DNA from: Niastella soli
Lineage (GTDB): Bacteria > Bacteroidota > Bacteroidia > Chitinophagales > Chitinophagaceae
DNA: 64,000 nucleotides
Direction: 5' to 3'
Assembly: GCF_017742245.1 (NCBI RefSeq)
Contig: NZ_JAGHKO010000001.1
Span: 1,083,061-1,147,060, forward strand
Part shown: piece after piece, positions 17,376 through 25,654 of the stretch
How positions within the stretch are numbered: the first letter of the stretch is position 1
Layout of the letters: every line of letters starts with the position of its first letter
Program-made: the position numbers and the translations under genes
Notes under the pieces: generated by a model
Told to the model about the DNA's origin: nothing
What the model saw: only the letters and a program-made list of their open reading frames with translations
The model's database searches: none

Positions 17376-18884
17376 ATGGCAGATAACAGAAACGTCCGTC
17401 AGGAGTTATACGACCGAATTCGCGAATCTTCAAAAGACAGTGTGGTCCTGGAAGAAATGAAGCGCATGGGCTTCTGGGCTAAAAACGAAAATGGCCCAAC
17501 CATTCCCGAACTGTTGATAAACAAAGAAGTGGAGCTGAATAAGGAGCTCAATAAGTTGTATGAAGAGAAACGGAAGTACCAGAACAAAGAAGCCGTATTA
17601 AGAGATATGCGGCTGAAACGGATGGCTGATGCCCGGTTGAAGCGCGAAGAAAACAAAAAGAAAAAAGAACTCCAACGTCTTGAAAAAGCCGAAGCCTGGA
17701 AAAAGCAAAAAGAAACCGAAATAATTTACCTGGGTGAAGGTGTTTCTGTAGGGTTAAATAACATTGAGAACAATGTAACAGCCTTACAAAAATACAACCT
17801 GCCGGTTTTTAATAATGAAAATGAGCTGGCTCAGGCTTTAGGTATCCCCTTAAAAGAACTGCGTTTTTTATCGTTTACCAGGAAAGTATCTACGGTATCG
17901 CATTACCGCAAATTTTACATTCCTAAAAAATCGGGTGGCAAAAGATTGATCTCAGCCCCCATGCCCCGGTTAAAAAATGTTCAGTACTGGATCCTGGAAA
18001 ATATCTTCAATAAGGTAACCATTCACCCGGCCGTGCACGGGTTTGCTTTACAACGTTCCATTATCAGCAATGCCCAGCCGCATATTGGTAAAGCAGTGGT
18101 AGTAAATATTGATGTAAAAGATTTCTTCCCTTCTGTTCATTATAAAAGAGTAAAAGGCTTATTACAACAATTAGGTTATTCTGAAAAAATAGCGGTCATT
18201 CTCGCCTTGTTGTGTACCGAGGCCGTTACTGAAGAAGTGACCATTGACGGACAAAATTATTTTGTTCAAAAAGGAAATCGCGTATTGCCGCAGGGCGCTC
18301 CTACCAGTCCGGCCATTACCAACATCTTATGTTACAAGCTGGATAAACGCCTGCAAGGGTTGGCCAATAAAAGCCAATGCAGTTTTACCCGCTATGCCGA
18401 TGATATCACTTTCTCTTTTGATAACGTTGGAACCAATGCGCAACAACTGGTTTGGCGGATTAAAAAAGTATTGCAGGATGAAGGCTTTACCGTTCACCCC
18501 GACAAGATCCGTATTATGCGCAAGGGCGCCCACCAGGAAGTAACGGGTATTGTAGTGAATGAGAAAGCAGGCATCCCCCGTAAAAAATTACGCCAGTTCA
18601 GGGCCGTGTTGCATCAGTTAAAATCAAAAGATGCCAGTGCTTTAAAATGGGGCAATGGCAACCTTACGAGTGCAGTAACCGGTTATGCCAATTTTGTAAA
18701 AATGGTTAAACCGGCGCAAGGCGCTGCTTTTCAACAACAGATCGTGGCCCTGTTGCAAACAAACAGATTGCAATACCCGGTAAGTATAACAACCACACCA
18801 AAGAATACTCAAACGCCACCTGCTCAAAATAATTCCAACGAACCTAAAAAAGACGACGACAAACCCTGGTGGAATGTAGTGTAA
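17376..18884 (+). CDS. Retron reverse transcriptase with charged coiled-coil N-terminal extension
   Basis: A 502-residue RT. Catalytic motifs are DVKDFF (246-251), QGAPTSP (306-312) and YADD (340-343). Two marks separate retron RTs from group II intron and DGR enzymes: NAQPH at 232-236 (NAxxH of region X) and VTG at 389-391 (region Y). Residues about 40-115 are very Lys/Glu-rich and helical, an extension longer than in minimal retron RTs. The C-terminal 45 residues are Pro/Asn/Lys-rich and likely disordered. The enzyme would reverse-transcribe the msd of the RNA just upstream to make RNA-linked DNA. It is colinear with the WGR/HEAT and WH-SWIM genes. Confidence 0.92.
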   Translation: MADNRNVRQELYDRIRESSKDSVVLEEMKRMGFWAKNENGPTIPELLINKEVELNKELNKLYEEKRKYQNKEAVLRDMRLKRMADARLKREENKKKKELQRLEKAEAWKKQKETEIIYLGEGVSVGLNNIENNVTALQKYNLPVFNNENELAQALGIPLKELRFLSFTRKVSTVSHYRKFYIPKKSGGKRLISAPMPRLKNVQYWILENIFNKVTIHPAVHGFALQRSIISNAQPHIGKAVVVNIDVKDFFPSVHYKRVKGLLQQLGYSEKIAVILALLCTEAVTEEVTIDGQNYFVQKGNRVLPQGAPTSPAITNILCYKLDKRLQGLANKSQCSFTRYADDITFSFDNVGTNAQQLVWRIKKVLQDEGFTVHPDKIRIMRKGAHQEVTGIVVNEKAGIPRKKLRQFRAVLHQLKSKDASALKWGNGNLTSAVTGYANFVKMVKPAQGAAFQQQIVALLQTNRLQYPVSITTTPKNTQTPPAQNNSNEPKKDDDKPWWNVV

Positions 18885-18939
18885 GCCAGTGTTCCCTGTT
18901 GGGGATCGCTTCGCTTTTGAGCTGGGTTTGACCCCATCT

Positions 18940-19004
18940 TTGTTCGGACTTTGTTCGGATTTCCCCCGGGTACATCCGAACATCCCCAGGGAGAGTCCGA
19001 ACAA
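18940..19004. repeat. Nested inverted repeat after the retron RT gene
   Basis: TTGTTCGGAC (18940-18949) pairs with GTCCGAACAA (18995-19004), and inside it TGTTCGGAT (18952-18960) pairs with ATCCGAACA (18974-18982). The two stems are nested and a fifth half-copy follows at about 19005-19014. No T-run follows. It may end the retron transcript, protect its 3' end, or be a dispersed palindrome. Confidence 0.65.
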
Positions 19005-19081
19005 CTTCCGAACATTGTCCACAGCAATACCGGCACAATACCGGCGCCAGCCCAAAAAATTTCCGGTTTTCCCCATACTCA

Positions 19082-19149
19082 TTCAAGACACTTATAGACC
19101 ATTATAGACAAAAAACAGGCAACATAAGCTCCTATAGACACGGTTAGAC
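19082..19149. repeat. Direct repeats of TATAGAC spaced by one helical turn
   Basis: TATAGAC occurs at 19093-19099, 19103-19109 and 19133-19139, with related AAGAC/TTAGAC copies near 19085 and 19144. Within each group the spacing is 10 bp, so the copies face the same side of the helix, as in a protein-binding array. The site lies in the 464-bp gap 18885-19348, which holds no convincing gene. Confidence 0.45.
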
Positions 19150-19159
19150 ATGCCTGTGA

Positions 19160-19189
19160 TTGCGGAGCAAAAAATCAGTTTTACCTTTG
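19160..19189 (+). promoter_or_regulatory. Promoter-like TTG-N19-TACCTTTG with no gene downstream
   Basis: TTG at 19160-19162, a 19-bp spacer and TACCTTTG at 19182-19189 fit the Bacteroidota promoter consensus well. The next 150 bp hold only a 6-bp hairpin (GCTGTA...TACAGC, about 19221-19239) and no plus-strand gene until mnmD at 20097. An unannotated small RNA is possible. Confidence 0.4.
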
Positions 19190-19348
19190 TATGGTATTGC
19201 ACCTGCTCCTGCGCAAAGCGGCTGTAGTACACTTACAGCTCTTTGACATAGTATAGAATTTTAGCTTTACGCATTGAAAATTTCGGGATTTCGGGATTTG
19301 GAAAACGTTCGCGAGGACCGACAATAAACAAATCTCTAAATCACCAGA

Positions 19349-19966
19349 TCATAAATTCTTCAAAGGAGGCGGATTATCTTTCCAGCGCCAGAGATACATA
19401 CAGGCATAGGTGCGGTAAGGGCTCCATTTTTTAGAGATCCGCAACATGTCTTCGCGGAATTTCTTTTTATCGGCGCGATCGAGTTTATAGAGTGCTATCA
19501 TAGCGTTCTGAACACCCAGGTCGTCAATGGCAAACACATCTTCTCTTTTCAGGGCAAACATCAACAGCATTTCTACGGTCCAGCGGCCAACGCCTTTTAT
19601 CTGGGTCAGGTAGGTGATCACTTCTTCATCATTCATTTTATGCAGGGTAGCGTGTTCCATACCCTGTTCTATGGCAAAGCGGGCCACGTTCTGTACATAA
19701 CTTACTTTGGCATTCGATAATCCAATAGCCCGCAACGTTTCGGGGGCAGTGGCAACCACCTGTTCGGCAGTTGGCTCATGTCCGTCATACAGGTTCAAGA
19801 ACCGTTGATAGATGACGTCAGCCACTTTAGTCGATAATTGCTGGCTCATGATCGATGCACAGAGGTAAGTACAGATATTTTTTTGTTTCTTCAGGGTGAA
19901 TGTCCCGTGGTGATCGATGAGCTTTTTTATTTTTTTGTCTTTGGAAAGGTGTAAGGTATATTCCAT
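19349..19966 (-). CDS. DNA-3-methyladenine glycosylase, AlkA-type HhH-GPD family (copy 1)
   Basis: The 205-residue base-excision repair glycosylase has the helix-hairpin-helix IKGVGRWTVEML (123-134) and the catalytic aspartate in AIDDLG (Asp149 likely). It also has the helical N-terminal region ICTYLCASIMSQQLS. It removes alkylated purines from DNA. It is shorter than E. coli AlkA because the N-terminal TBP-like domain is absent, as is common in this subfamily. A second, clearly divergent paralogue is at 36552-37181. The gene stands alone on the minus strand next to the retron island. Confidence 0.85.
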   Translation of the reverse strand: MEYTLHLSKDKKIKKLIDHHGTFTLKKQKNICTYLCASIMSQQLSTKVADVIYQRFLNLYDGHEPTAEQVVATAPETLRAIGLSNAKVSYVQNVARFAIEQGMEHATLHKMNDEEVITYLTQIKGVGRWTVEMLLMFALKREDVFAIDDLGVQNAMIALYKLDRADKKKFREDMLRISKKWSPYRTYACMYLWRWKDNPPPLKNL

Positions 19967-20096
19967 GGTAATACAGGTTTACTGGAAAACCAGGCGGGCC
20001 CCTTCCGGCTTCTCCGCCGGCTGGCGGAAGGAGTCTTCTTGAAGACAAGGCCTCGTTTACTGGCTTCTTTGCAATTTACCTGTTAATTTTGTTCCT

Positions 20097-20792
20097 ATGC
20101 AACGAAATTTGATTGTTACAAAAGATGGTTCGCATACGGTAGCCATCCCTGAGTGGGAGGTCTCTTATCACTCGGTATATGGCGCTGTACAGGAATCGTT
20201 GCACGTATTTATTGAAGCTGGCTTCAGGCATTGGTGGAACCTGAATGAGAACGCCAGCCAGTGCGTAATATTTGAAATGGGGTTTGGTACTGGTTTGAAT
20301 GCATTGCTCACTACCCTGGAGGCAAGACGTCGCCAGCACAAGGTGCTGTACGAAACAGTGGAGGCATTTCCGCTGGAGATGGAGATCGTTGAAAAATTGA
20401 ACTATTGTTATGCGTTGGAAGAATCCTTCTGGCAACCGGTATTCCATTCATTGCATACTTGTGAATGGAATAGCCTGCAGCATATTACCACCTTCTTTTC
20501 TTTCAAAAAAGAAAGGATCCTGTTAGCCGATTATGCGCCCAGTGAACCCGTTGATATCATTTATTACGATGCTTTTGCGCCGGCAGCCCAGCCTGAATTA
20601 TGGACGCAGGAGGTGTTTGAAAAGTTATTGGCCATGCTGTCTCCCGATGGGATACTGGTAACCTATTGCAGCAAGGGCGAGGTGCGAAGGGCTATGCTGG
20701 CGGCTGGTTTTCAGGTTGAAAAAGTACCCGGGCCCATTGGTAAGCGGGAAATGCTCAGAGGAAGCAGGTTGAAAGAAAAAGACCTGGTGTAG
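20097..20792 (+). CDS. mnmD: tRNA 5-methylaminomethyl-2-thiouridine methyltransferase MnmD (stand-alone)
   Basis: The 231-residue SAM-dependent methyltransferase has the SAM-binding loop EMGFGTGLNAL at 60-70 and the MnmD motif YYDAFAPAAQPELW at about 155-168. It ends in the GPIGKREMLRG tail typical of the MnmD half of E. coli MnmC. It would methylate nm5(s2)U34 in the wobble position of certain tRNAs. The FAD-dependent MnmC oxidase half is not fused, as usual outside Gammaproteobacteria. A TAATTTTG box at 20084-20091 lies just ahead of the ATG. The gene is convergent with cysS. Confidence 0.85.
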   Translation: MQRNLIVTKDGSHTVAIPEWEVSYHSVYGAVQESLHVFIEAGFRHWWNLNENASQCVIFEMGFGTGLNALLTTLEARRRQHKVLYETVEAFPLEMEIVEKLNYCYALEESFWQPVFHSLHTCEWNSLQHITTFFSFKKERILLADYAPSEPVDIIYYDAFAPAAQPELWTQEVFEKLLAMLSPDGILVTYCSKGEVRRAMLAAGFQVEKVPGPIGKREMLRGSRLKEKDLV

Positions 20793-20822
20793 GTGTACAA
20801 TAATTGCGAAATACAAAAGAAA

Positions 20823-20850
20823 AGGTGCGCCATTTTAAAAGGACGCACCT
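20823..20850. terminator. Hairpin between convergent mnmD and cysS
   Basis: AGGTGCG (20823-20829) pairs with CGCACCT (20844-20850), extended by CC/GG with one bulge. T-rich stretches are weak on both sides, so this is a probable but not strong bidirectional terminator. Confidence 0.5.
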
Positions 20851-20881
20851 GATTATTTCGTTGTAGGCTTTTTGCCGTATG

Positions 20882-22378
20882 CTATGAGAACGAATAACTT
20901 ACTCCACCATCTTTTTCATCTTTCAACAAAATTCCCAACTGGGTCAATTGCTGGCGAATTTTATCGGATGTAGCGTAGTCTTTTCTTGCCTTGGCTTCTT
21001 TACGTATTTCAATCAATAATCCTATTACACCTTCCAGCTTGCCATCTTCTTTTTCTTCATCACCTTTCAGGCCGAGTATCTCTTCCAGGTATAATTTAAA
21101 ATATTGCCGTAACAACTGCATGGTGTCTGCACTCAATGCGTCGGCGGCAATGTGTTTATCCTTTATGGAGTTGATCACCGGCACCAGCTCAAAAATATTG
21201 GCCAGCACTTTGGCGGTGTTGAAATCATCGCTCATGAATTCATCCAGTTCCAGCAACAGCGTTTTCACTTTTGCATCCAGGTCGGCATTGCCGGCTGTTG
21301 GTTTCAACCCGGTTACTTCCAGCTTTTGCAATACCTCGTATGCTTCCCACAGCCGTTTTAAACCTTTTTCTGCGGCTTGTAATGCCTCGTTACTAAAATC
21401 GAGCGTGCTTCGATAATGTGTTTGCAGAATAAAGAAGCGAACAGTCTGTCCGCTATACGCTTTTTCAAGCAATGGGTGTTCGCCACTGAACAGCTCCGTT
21501 AACTTGATCACATTGTTATAGCTCTTACCCATTTTACGGCCATTAATGGTGATCATGTTATTATGCAACCAGTAACGGGCCGGCACGTGTTTATTGCAGA
21601 TAGTGCTTTGCGCAATTTCACTTTCATGATGCGGGAACTGGAGGTCCATACCACCACCATGAATATCGAATTCAGTGCCCAGGTATTTACTGCTCATGGC
21701 CGAGCACTCGATGTGCCAGCCAGGGAAACCTTCGCCCCAGGGACTTACCCAACGCATGATGTGTTCGGTTGGGGCAGCTTTCCATAATGCAAAATCCTGC
21801 TTGTTCCGTTTCTCGTCCTGGCCTTCCAGATCGCGGGTGGTTTCTAACAGGTCTTCCATAACACGACCGCTCAGCTTGCCGTATGGATAATGTTCTGCAT
21901 ATTTTTTTACATCAAAATATACGCTGCCATTCATTTCATAGGCATAGCCTTCTTCCATGATCTTTTTGATCATTTCTATCTGTTCTACAATATGACCGGT
22001 GGCAGTAGGCTCAATGCTTGGATCAAGGTTGTTCAACTGTTTCATACCCCAGTGAAAGAGGTTGGTATATTTGGTAACCAGTTCCATGGGTTCCAGTTTT
22101 TCCAACGTTGCTTTTTTGGCGATCTTGTCTTCGGCTTCTCTTCCTTCTTCCTCAAAATGACCAGCATCGGTAATATTACGTACATATCGTACCTTATAAC
22201 CAAGGTGCATAAGATAACGGAATATTACATCGAATGTAACATACGGGCGTGCATGCCCCAGATGGCTTTCACCACTTACGGTAGGCCCGCACACGTACAA
22301 TCCCACATGACCGGGCGTAATAGGCGTAAAAACTTCTTTTTGCCTTGTATATGAATTCAGGACTTTCAGTTCACTCAT
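20882..22378 (-). CDS. cysS: Cysteinyl-tRNA synthetase
   Basis: The 498-residue class I synthetase charges tRNA-Cys. Marks are the zinc ligand Cys30 in YVCGPTVSG, the HIGH-like HLGH (39-42), and the zinc-site segments [10 protein letters not shown] and FPHHESE. The KMSKS-like KMGKS is near residue 280, followed by the C-terminal DALR helical domain. The length is normal. The gene is minus strand, with a 214-bp upstream gap (22379-22593) in which I see nothing. Confidence 0.95.
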   Translation of the reverse strand: MSELKVLNSYTRQKEVFTPITPGHVGLYVCGPTVSGESHLGHARPYVTFDVIFRYLMHLGYKVRYVRNITDAGHFEEEGREAEDKIAKKATLEKLEPMELVTKYTNLFHWGMKQLNNLDPSIEPTATGHIVEQIEMIKKIMEEGYAYEMNGSVYFDVKKYAEHYPYGKLSGRVMEDLLETTRDLEGQDEKRNKQDFALWKAAPTEHIMRWVSPWGEGFPGWHIECSAMSSKYLGTEFDIHGGGMDLQFPHHESEIAQSTICNKHVPARYWLHNNMITINGRKMGKSYNNVIKLTELFSGEHPLLEKAYSGQTVRFFILQTHYRSTLDFSNEALQAAEKGLKRLWEAYEVLQKLEVTGLKPTAGNADLDAKVKTLLLELDEFMSDDFNTAKVLANIFELVPVINSIKDKHIAADALSADTMQLLRQYFKLYLEEILGLKGDEEKEDGKLEGVIGLLIEIRKEAKARKDYATSDKIRQQLTQLGILLKDEKDGGVSYSFS

Positions 22379-22593
22379 AAAAATTCATTAAATCAGTCTA
22401 ATGATAGTTTAATAAAGCCGGTACTTGCAAAAATAAATGTATCCCGCCAGAACGGCGAATCAGAAACAGCAGAAACAACAGGAAGAGAAAATGAAATGGG
22501 TCATATTTCAAATATAGGTGTTTTAGCTAAATTAACGGGCTGAAATAAGAGGTCAGCGGTAAGAAGATCACGCTTATTCAACCAGCACCATTT

Positions 22594-23730
22594 TTACTCT
22601 TCACCCAGCTTCAGATCGGTGATCACGGGATAATGATCTGACCAGGGTACCAGGAATCGGTTGTACTGCAATACGTCGAATTTTTTATCAGCCAGGATAT
22701 AGTCAATTCGCAGGGTAGGTGATACGGCGGTAAAACTGCGGCCAATGCCTTTGCCTTTTTTTACAAAGACATCCTGGCGGTTGCCTTTTATATGAAAATA
22801 CGTATATGAATTGGGCACATCGTTAAAATCGCCACAGATGATCTCCGGATAAGGGCAGCTATCCAGTTTATTGCGCACCAGATCGGCCTGAAATCCGCGG
22901 AAGGCATAACCCAGCCGTAGTTTTTTCAGAATAGAACGAGAGGCCATTACCATGCTGTCATCAGCCGATTTTATGATCTCGATGCTTCGGTAGTCGTTTT
23001 TCTGAAAAAGTACCGATTGCAGGTGCGTGGTGTAGATCCGGATCTTTTTTCCATTCACCAGCAGGTCAGCACTGATCAGGCTTTCGGCGGCCCGTAAGTT
23101 GGCAGGATCGGGATATAATACCCGCTGGGTATCAACAATGGGGAAACGCGAAAAAATAGCCACTCCGGCCTGGAAACGGCCACTGGCCTTGCCGTAGTCG
23201 ATAACCCGGTAATAGTAGGGATAATTCAACTGTACAATAGCGTTGGTATTGCTGTTGGCAAAAGATTTTCCCAGCTCAAAAAATTCCTGAAAGCACAGTA
23301 CATCCGCATCCTGCTCTTTTATAAAATCAATCATTTTTTTCCGGTAGTCCTTATGCTCTTTGATCTTTTTGTTATGATCATCGAACCAATGCACGTTCCA
23401 GGTCATTATGCGCAAGGCATCTTTTTGTTTCTGAAGTTTAAAGTCAGCAGTAGCGAAATGCATTCCCAGGAAAACGCGGATATTCCCAAGGCCTAAAAGA
23501 AGTGTTAAAGCTGGCAACAGGGCCCATTTTGAACGAAAGATGAGCCAGAAAACAAGGAAGAGGAATAAAAAGATCAGCAGCACTGGAAAACCCAGCCCCA
23601 GTAATGAAAAAAACCACCATTTAGAGGGATGCAGCCACGCATTGGCGCAGGCTATCAGGAAAAGACCCACGATAACCACGTTCAATATAATGCACAACCG
23701 CTTTGTAAAATTTCTAACAAACCGGGCCAT
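22594..23730 (-). CDS. Membrane-anchored endonuclease/exonuclease/phosphatase-family protein
   Basis: The 378-residue protein has two or three N-terminal membrane segments (about residues 10-100). A DNase I-like fold follows, with MTWNVHWFDD, the CFQEFFEL segment, ICGDFNDVPNS, RIDYILADK and a final SDHYPVITDL. These are the metal and catalytic motifs of the EEP superfamily. The substrate (nucleic acid, phospholipid or phosphoester) cannot be told from sequence. The gene starts 9 bp after the stop of the upstream rhomboid gene, so the two are likely one transcript. Confidence 0.8.
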   Translation of the reverse strand: MARFVRNFTKRLCIILNVVIVGLFLIACANAWLHPSKWWFFSLLGLGFPVLLIFLFLFLVFWLIFRSKWALLPALTLLLGLGNIRVFLGMHFATADFKLQKQKDALRIMTWNVHWFDDHNKKIKEHKDYRKKMIDFIKEQDADVLCFQEFFELGKSFANSNTNAIVQLNYPYYYRVIDYGKASGRFQAGVAIFSRFPIVDTQRVLYPDPANLRAAESLISADLLVNGKKIRIYTTHLQSVLFQKNDYRSIEIIKSADDSMVMASRSILKKLRLGYAFRGFQADLVRNKLDSCPYPEIICGDFNDVPNSYTYFHIKGNRQDVFVKKGKGIGRSFTAVSPTLRIDYILADKKFDVLQYNRFLVPWSDHYPVITDLKLGEE

Positions 23731-23739
23731 ATTTTAAAA

Positions 23740-24666
23740 TTACAACTCTTCGTCTTCTGCAGCCCGTTTCAGAATGTCTTTTTCTTCATCGGTGAGAAAA
23801 CGATAGCCTTGCTGATTGATCTTATCCAGTATTTCGTCAATCCTTTTCTGGGTAATATTGGGAATCTTTTTGAATGGTTGGGTACCTCTTGTATTGTAAT
23901 GCAGATCAGTTTTTGCGGTCTTCTTCCAGCTTTGCCGGTCGGGGTTGAACAAATTCCCGAACCAGTCAAAAAAGTTATTCATCCAGGTACTCCAGTCGTG
24001 CCCCCGCCGCATTTGATAAACAAATAGAAATCCTACACCGGCGCCAGCAATATGGGCAAAATGACCAGGCGTGGTCTTTTGTGCTGCCATCAGTGAAAAG
24101 TCGATGATGAGGTACAGTACAGTCAGGATCCACAAGGGGATACCTCCATTTATCATGGGGAAAATGCGATAGTCAGGTGCCAGTGTTGTAGCGGCTACGG
24201 CAATGGCCATAATACCGGCCGATGCCCCTACCAGGGTAACTGCTGGCCCGGCAGGCACCAGTTTGGGAACCAGGTTGTAGCAGGCTACAAAAAACAAAGC
24301 GGCACCTACACTGCCATATATGAAAACGGGAATGAGTTTATTATTACCGGTAAGGTCCTGGAAAATATAGCCAAATGCCCAAAGCCACAGGATATTTCCC
24401 AGTACATTCCAGGGGTCGCTGTGCATGAACATGAAGGAGATCAGCGTCCAGGGGCGGGTCATCATTTTTTCAAAATCACCGGGTACTACCAACCAGTTGA
24501 AGATGTTCTGGTCGTATGCCGCCATGTCTTTATCAGCAATATTATATACCAGCCAAATGAATTTAAAAATACAGAACACGATGGCCAAAATGCCAATCAG
24601 CAACACCAGGTTGTTCCCATCCTGGCCCAGCCCTATTTTTTTCTTATACCGATCTTCGCTTAGCAC
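23740..24666 (-). CDS. Rhomboid-family intramembrane serine protease (A)
   Basis: This rhomboid has six or more membrane segments, the catalytic serine in LVGASAGIMAI, and the partner histidine in HFAHIAGAGVGF. It has a soluble C-terminal tail of about 85 residues. I chose the GTG at 24666 (LSEDRYKKKIGLGQDG...). The in-frame ATG at 24756 would add 30 residues (with RRRIKGFCNFTK) that look like translated spacer. It cleaves transmembrane substrates within the bilayer; the substrate is unknown. It lies between a second rhomboid upstream and the EEP gene downstream, all on the minus strand. Confidence 0.8.
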   Translation of the reverse strand: MLSEDRYKKKIGLGQDGNNLVLLIGILAIVFCIFKFIWLVYNIADKDMAAYDQNIFNWLVVPGDFEKMMTRPWTLISFMFMHSDPWNVLGNILWLWAFGYIFQDLTGNNKLIPVFIYGSVGAALFFVACYNLVPKLVPAGPAVTLVGASAGIMAIAVAATTLAPDYRIFPMINGGIPLWILTVLYLIIDFSLMAAQKTTPGHFAHIAGAGVGFLFVYQMRRGHDWSTWMNNFFDWFGNLFNPDRQSWKKTAKTDLHYNTRGTQPFKKIPNITQKRIDEILDKINQQGYRFLTDEEKDILKRAAEDEEL

Positions 24667-24864
24667 GGAATGATTTTTAGTGAAATTACAAAATCCTTTA
24701 ATCCTTCTCCTGACTCCCGCTGACGAGGGACTCCCCAAACAGGGTACGTTCACCAAAAGCGGAAGGGTACACAGGGCAGACCCTTTTTAACTTTTCGCAG
24801 TCCGCCAAAGGCGCGGCACGTTCGCTAATTTAACAGCCAAAGGGTAGTTAAAGTTGCGCATAGC

Positions 24865-25557
24865 TCAATAAAAGGTGCGTCTGTTTGACCTATTCATTGT
24901 CATTACCAGAATCAGACCAACAATTGCACCGCCCACATGGGCAAAATGAGCTACATTGTCACCACCACTTGGGTTAATACCGCCAAACAGATCGAGCAGG
25001 AAGTAAGCTATTACCAAATATTTAGCTTTAACCGGAAACAAACCGTAAATATATAAAGGCGCATTAGGGAAAGTGTAGGCAAAGGCAGCCATTACTCCAT
25101 TGATGGCACCCGAAGCACCTACCACAGAGGTCCAGTACACAGCTCCCCCACGCATCTTAAATTCGTCCAGAGAAATTGCGCCACTGTTTAATTTGTTAGT
25201 CAGCATCTCCATACTGAAACCCAAAACACCCAGTTGTACCAGGGCTGCGCCAACGCCACAGATCAAATAAAAAATAAGGAACCTTTTGCTGCCCCAGATA
25301 TCTTCGAGCGTTGAACCAAACATCCAAAGCACAAACATATTTATGAGGATATGAAAAAACTCCTTGCTATGCAAAAACATGTAAGTCACCACCTGCCATA
25401 TTCCGAACTTGGGGTTTTCATAATGATGGAGGGCCAGTAGATCTATAAATCGGTCGCCAAAAGTTAATTCAGCTATCCAGAATAATACATTTACTATAAT
25501 CAGGTTCTTAATTACCGGAGGAATTGACTGAAAACCGCGCGGTCTTAAATCTGCCAT
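24865..25557 (-). CDS. Rhomboid-family intramembrane serine protease (B)
   Basis: The 230-residue protein is a compact rhomboid core with six predicted membrane helices. The catalytic serine sits in VVGASGAINGVMAAF and the histidine in NVAHFAHVGGAIVG. It has the loop-1 region MFGSTLEDIWGSKRFL and no extra soluble domain. It is only partly similar to rhomboid A just downstream, so this is an old tandem pair rather than a recent duplication. The 24667-24864 gap holds a weak AAGGGT/ACCCTT hairpin and no gene. Confidence 0.88.
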   Translation of the reverse strand: MADLRPRGFQSIPPVIKNLIIVNVLFWIAELTFGDRFIDLLALHHYENPKFGIWQVVTYMFLHSKEFFHILINMFVLWMFGSTLEDIWGSKRFLIFYLICGVGAALVQLGVLGFSMEMLTNKLNSGAISLDEFKMRGGAVYWTSVVGASGAINGVMAAFAYTFPNAPLYIYGLFPVKAKYLVIAYFLLDLFGGINPSGGDNVAHFAHVGGAIVGLILVMTMNRSNRRTFY

Positions 25558-25654
25558 TCTACAAAGTTTAGTACGTGAATTTCGGTATGTTTTGTTACAA
25601 ATAAGGCAGTGAGATTGTTATTTTTAGCCCTTACTGCCCTTTCTATTTTTACAC

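Noticed and set aside
17376-18884. Group II intron or diversity-generating RT
   Set aside because: There is no maturase or HNH domain, no intron ribozyme features and no template/variable repeat. NAxxH and VTG motifs plus an upstream msr/msd RNA favour a retron.
18642-19107. Overlapping minus- and plus-strand frames at the end of the RT gene
   Set aside because: They run through the RT coding end and the inverted-repeat spacer. The translations repeat the palindrome content and have no protein-like features.
24667-24756. N-terminal extension of rhomboid A from the ATG at 24756
   Set aside because: The added residues are basic and unlike rhomboid N-termini, and the DNA resembles spacer. The GTG at 24666 gives the usual start, though this is not certain.
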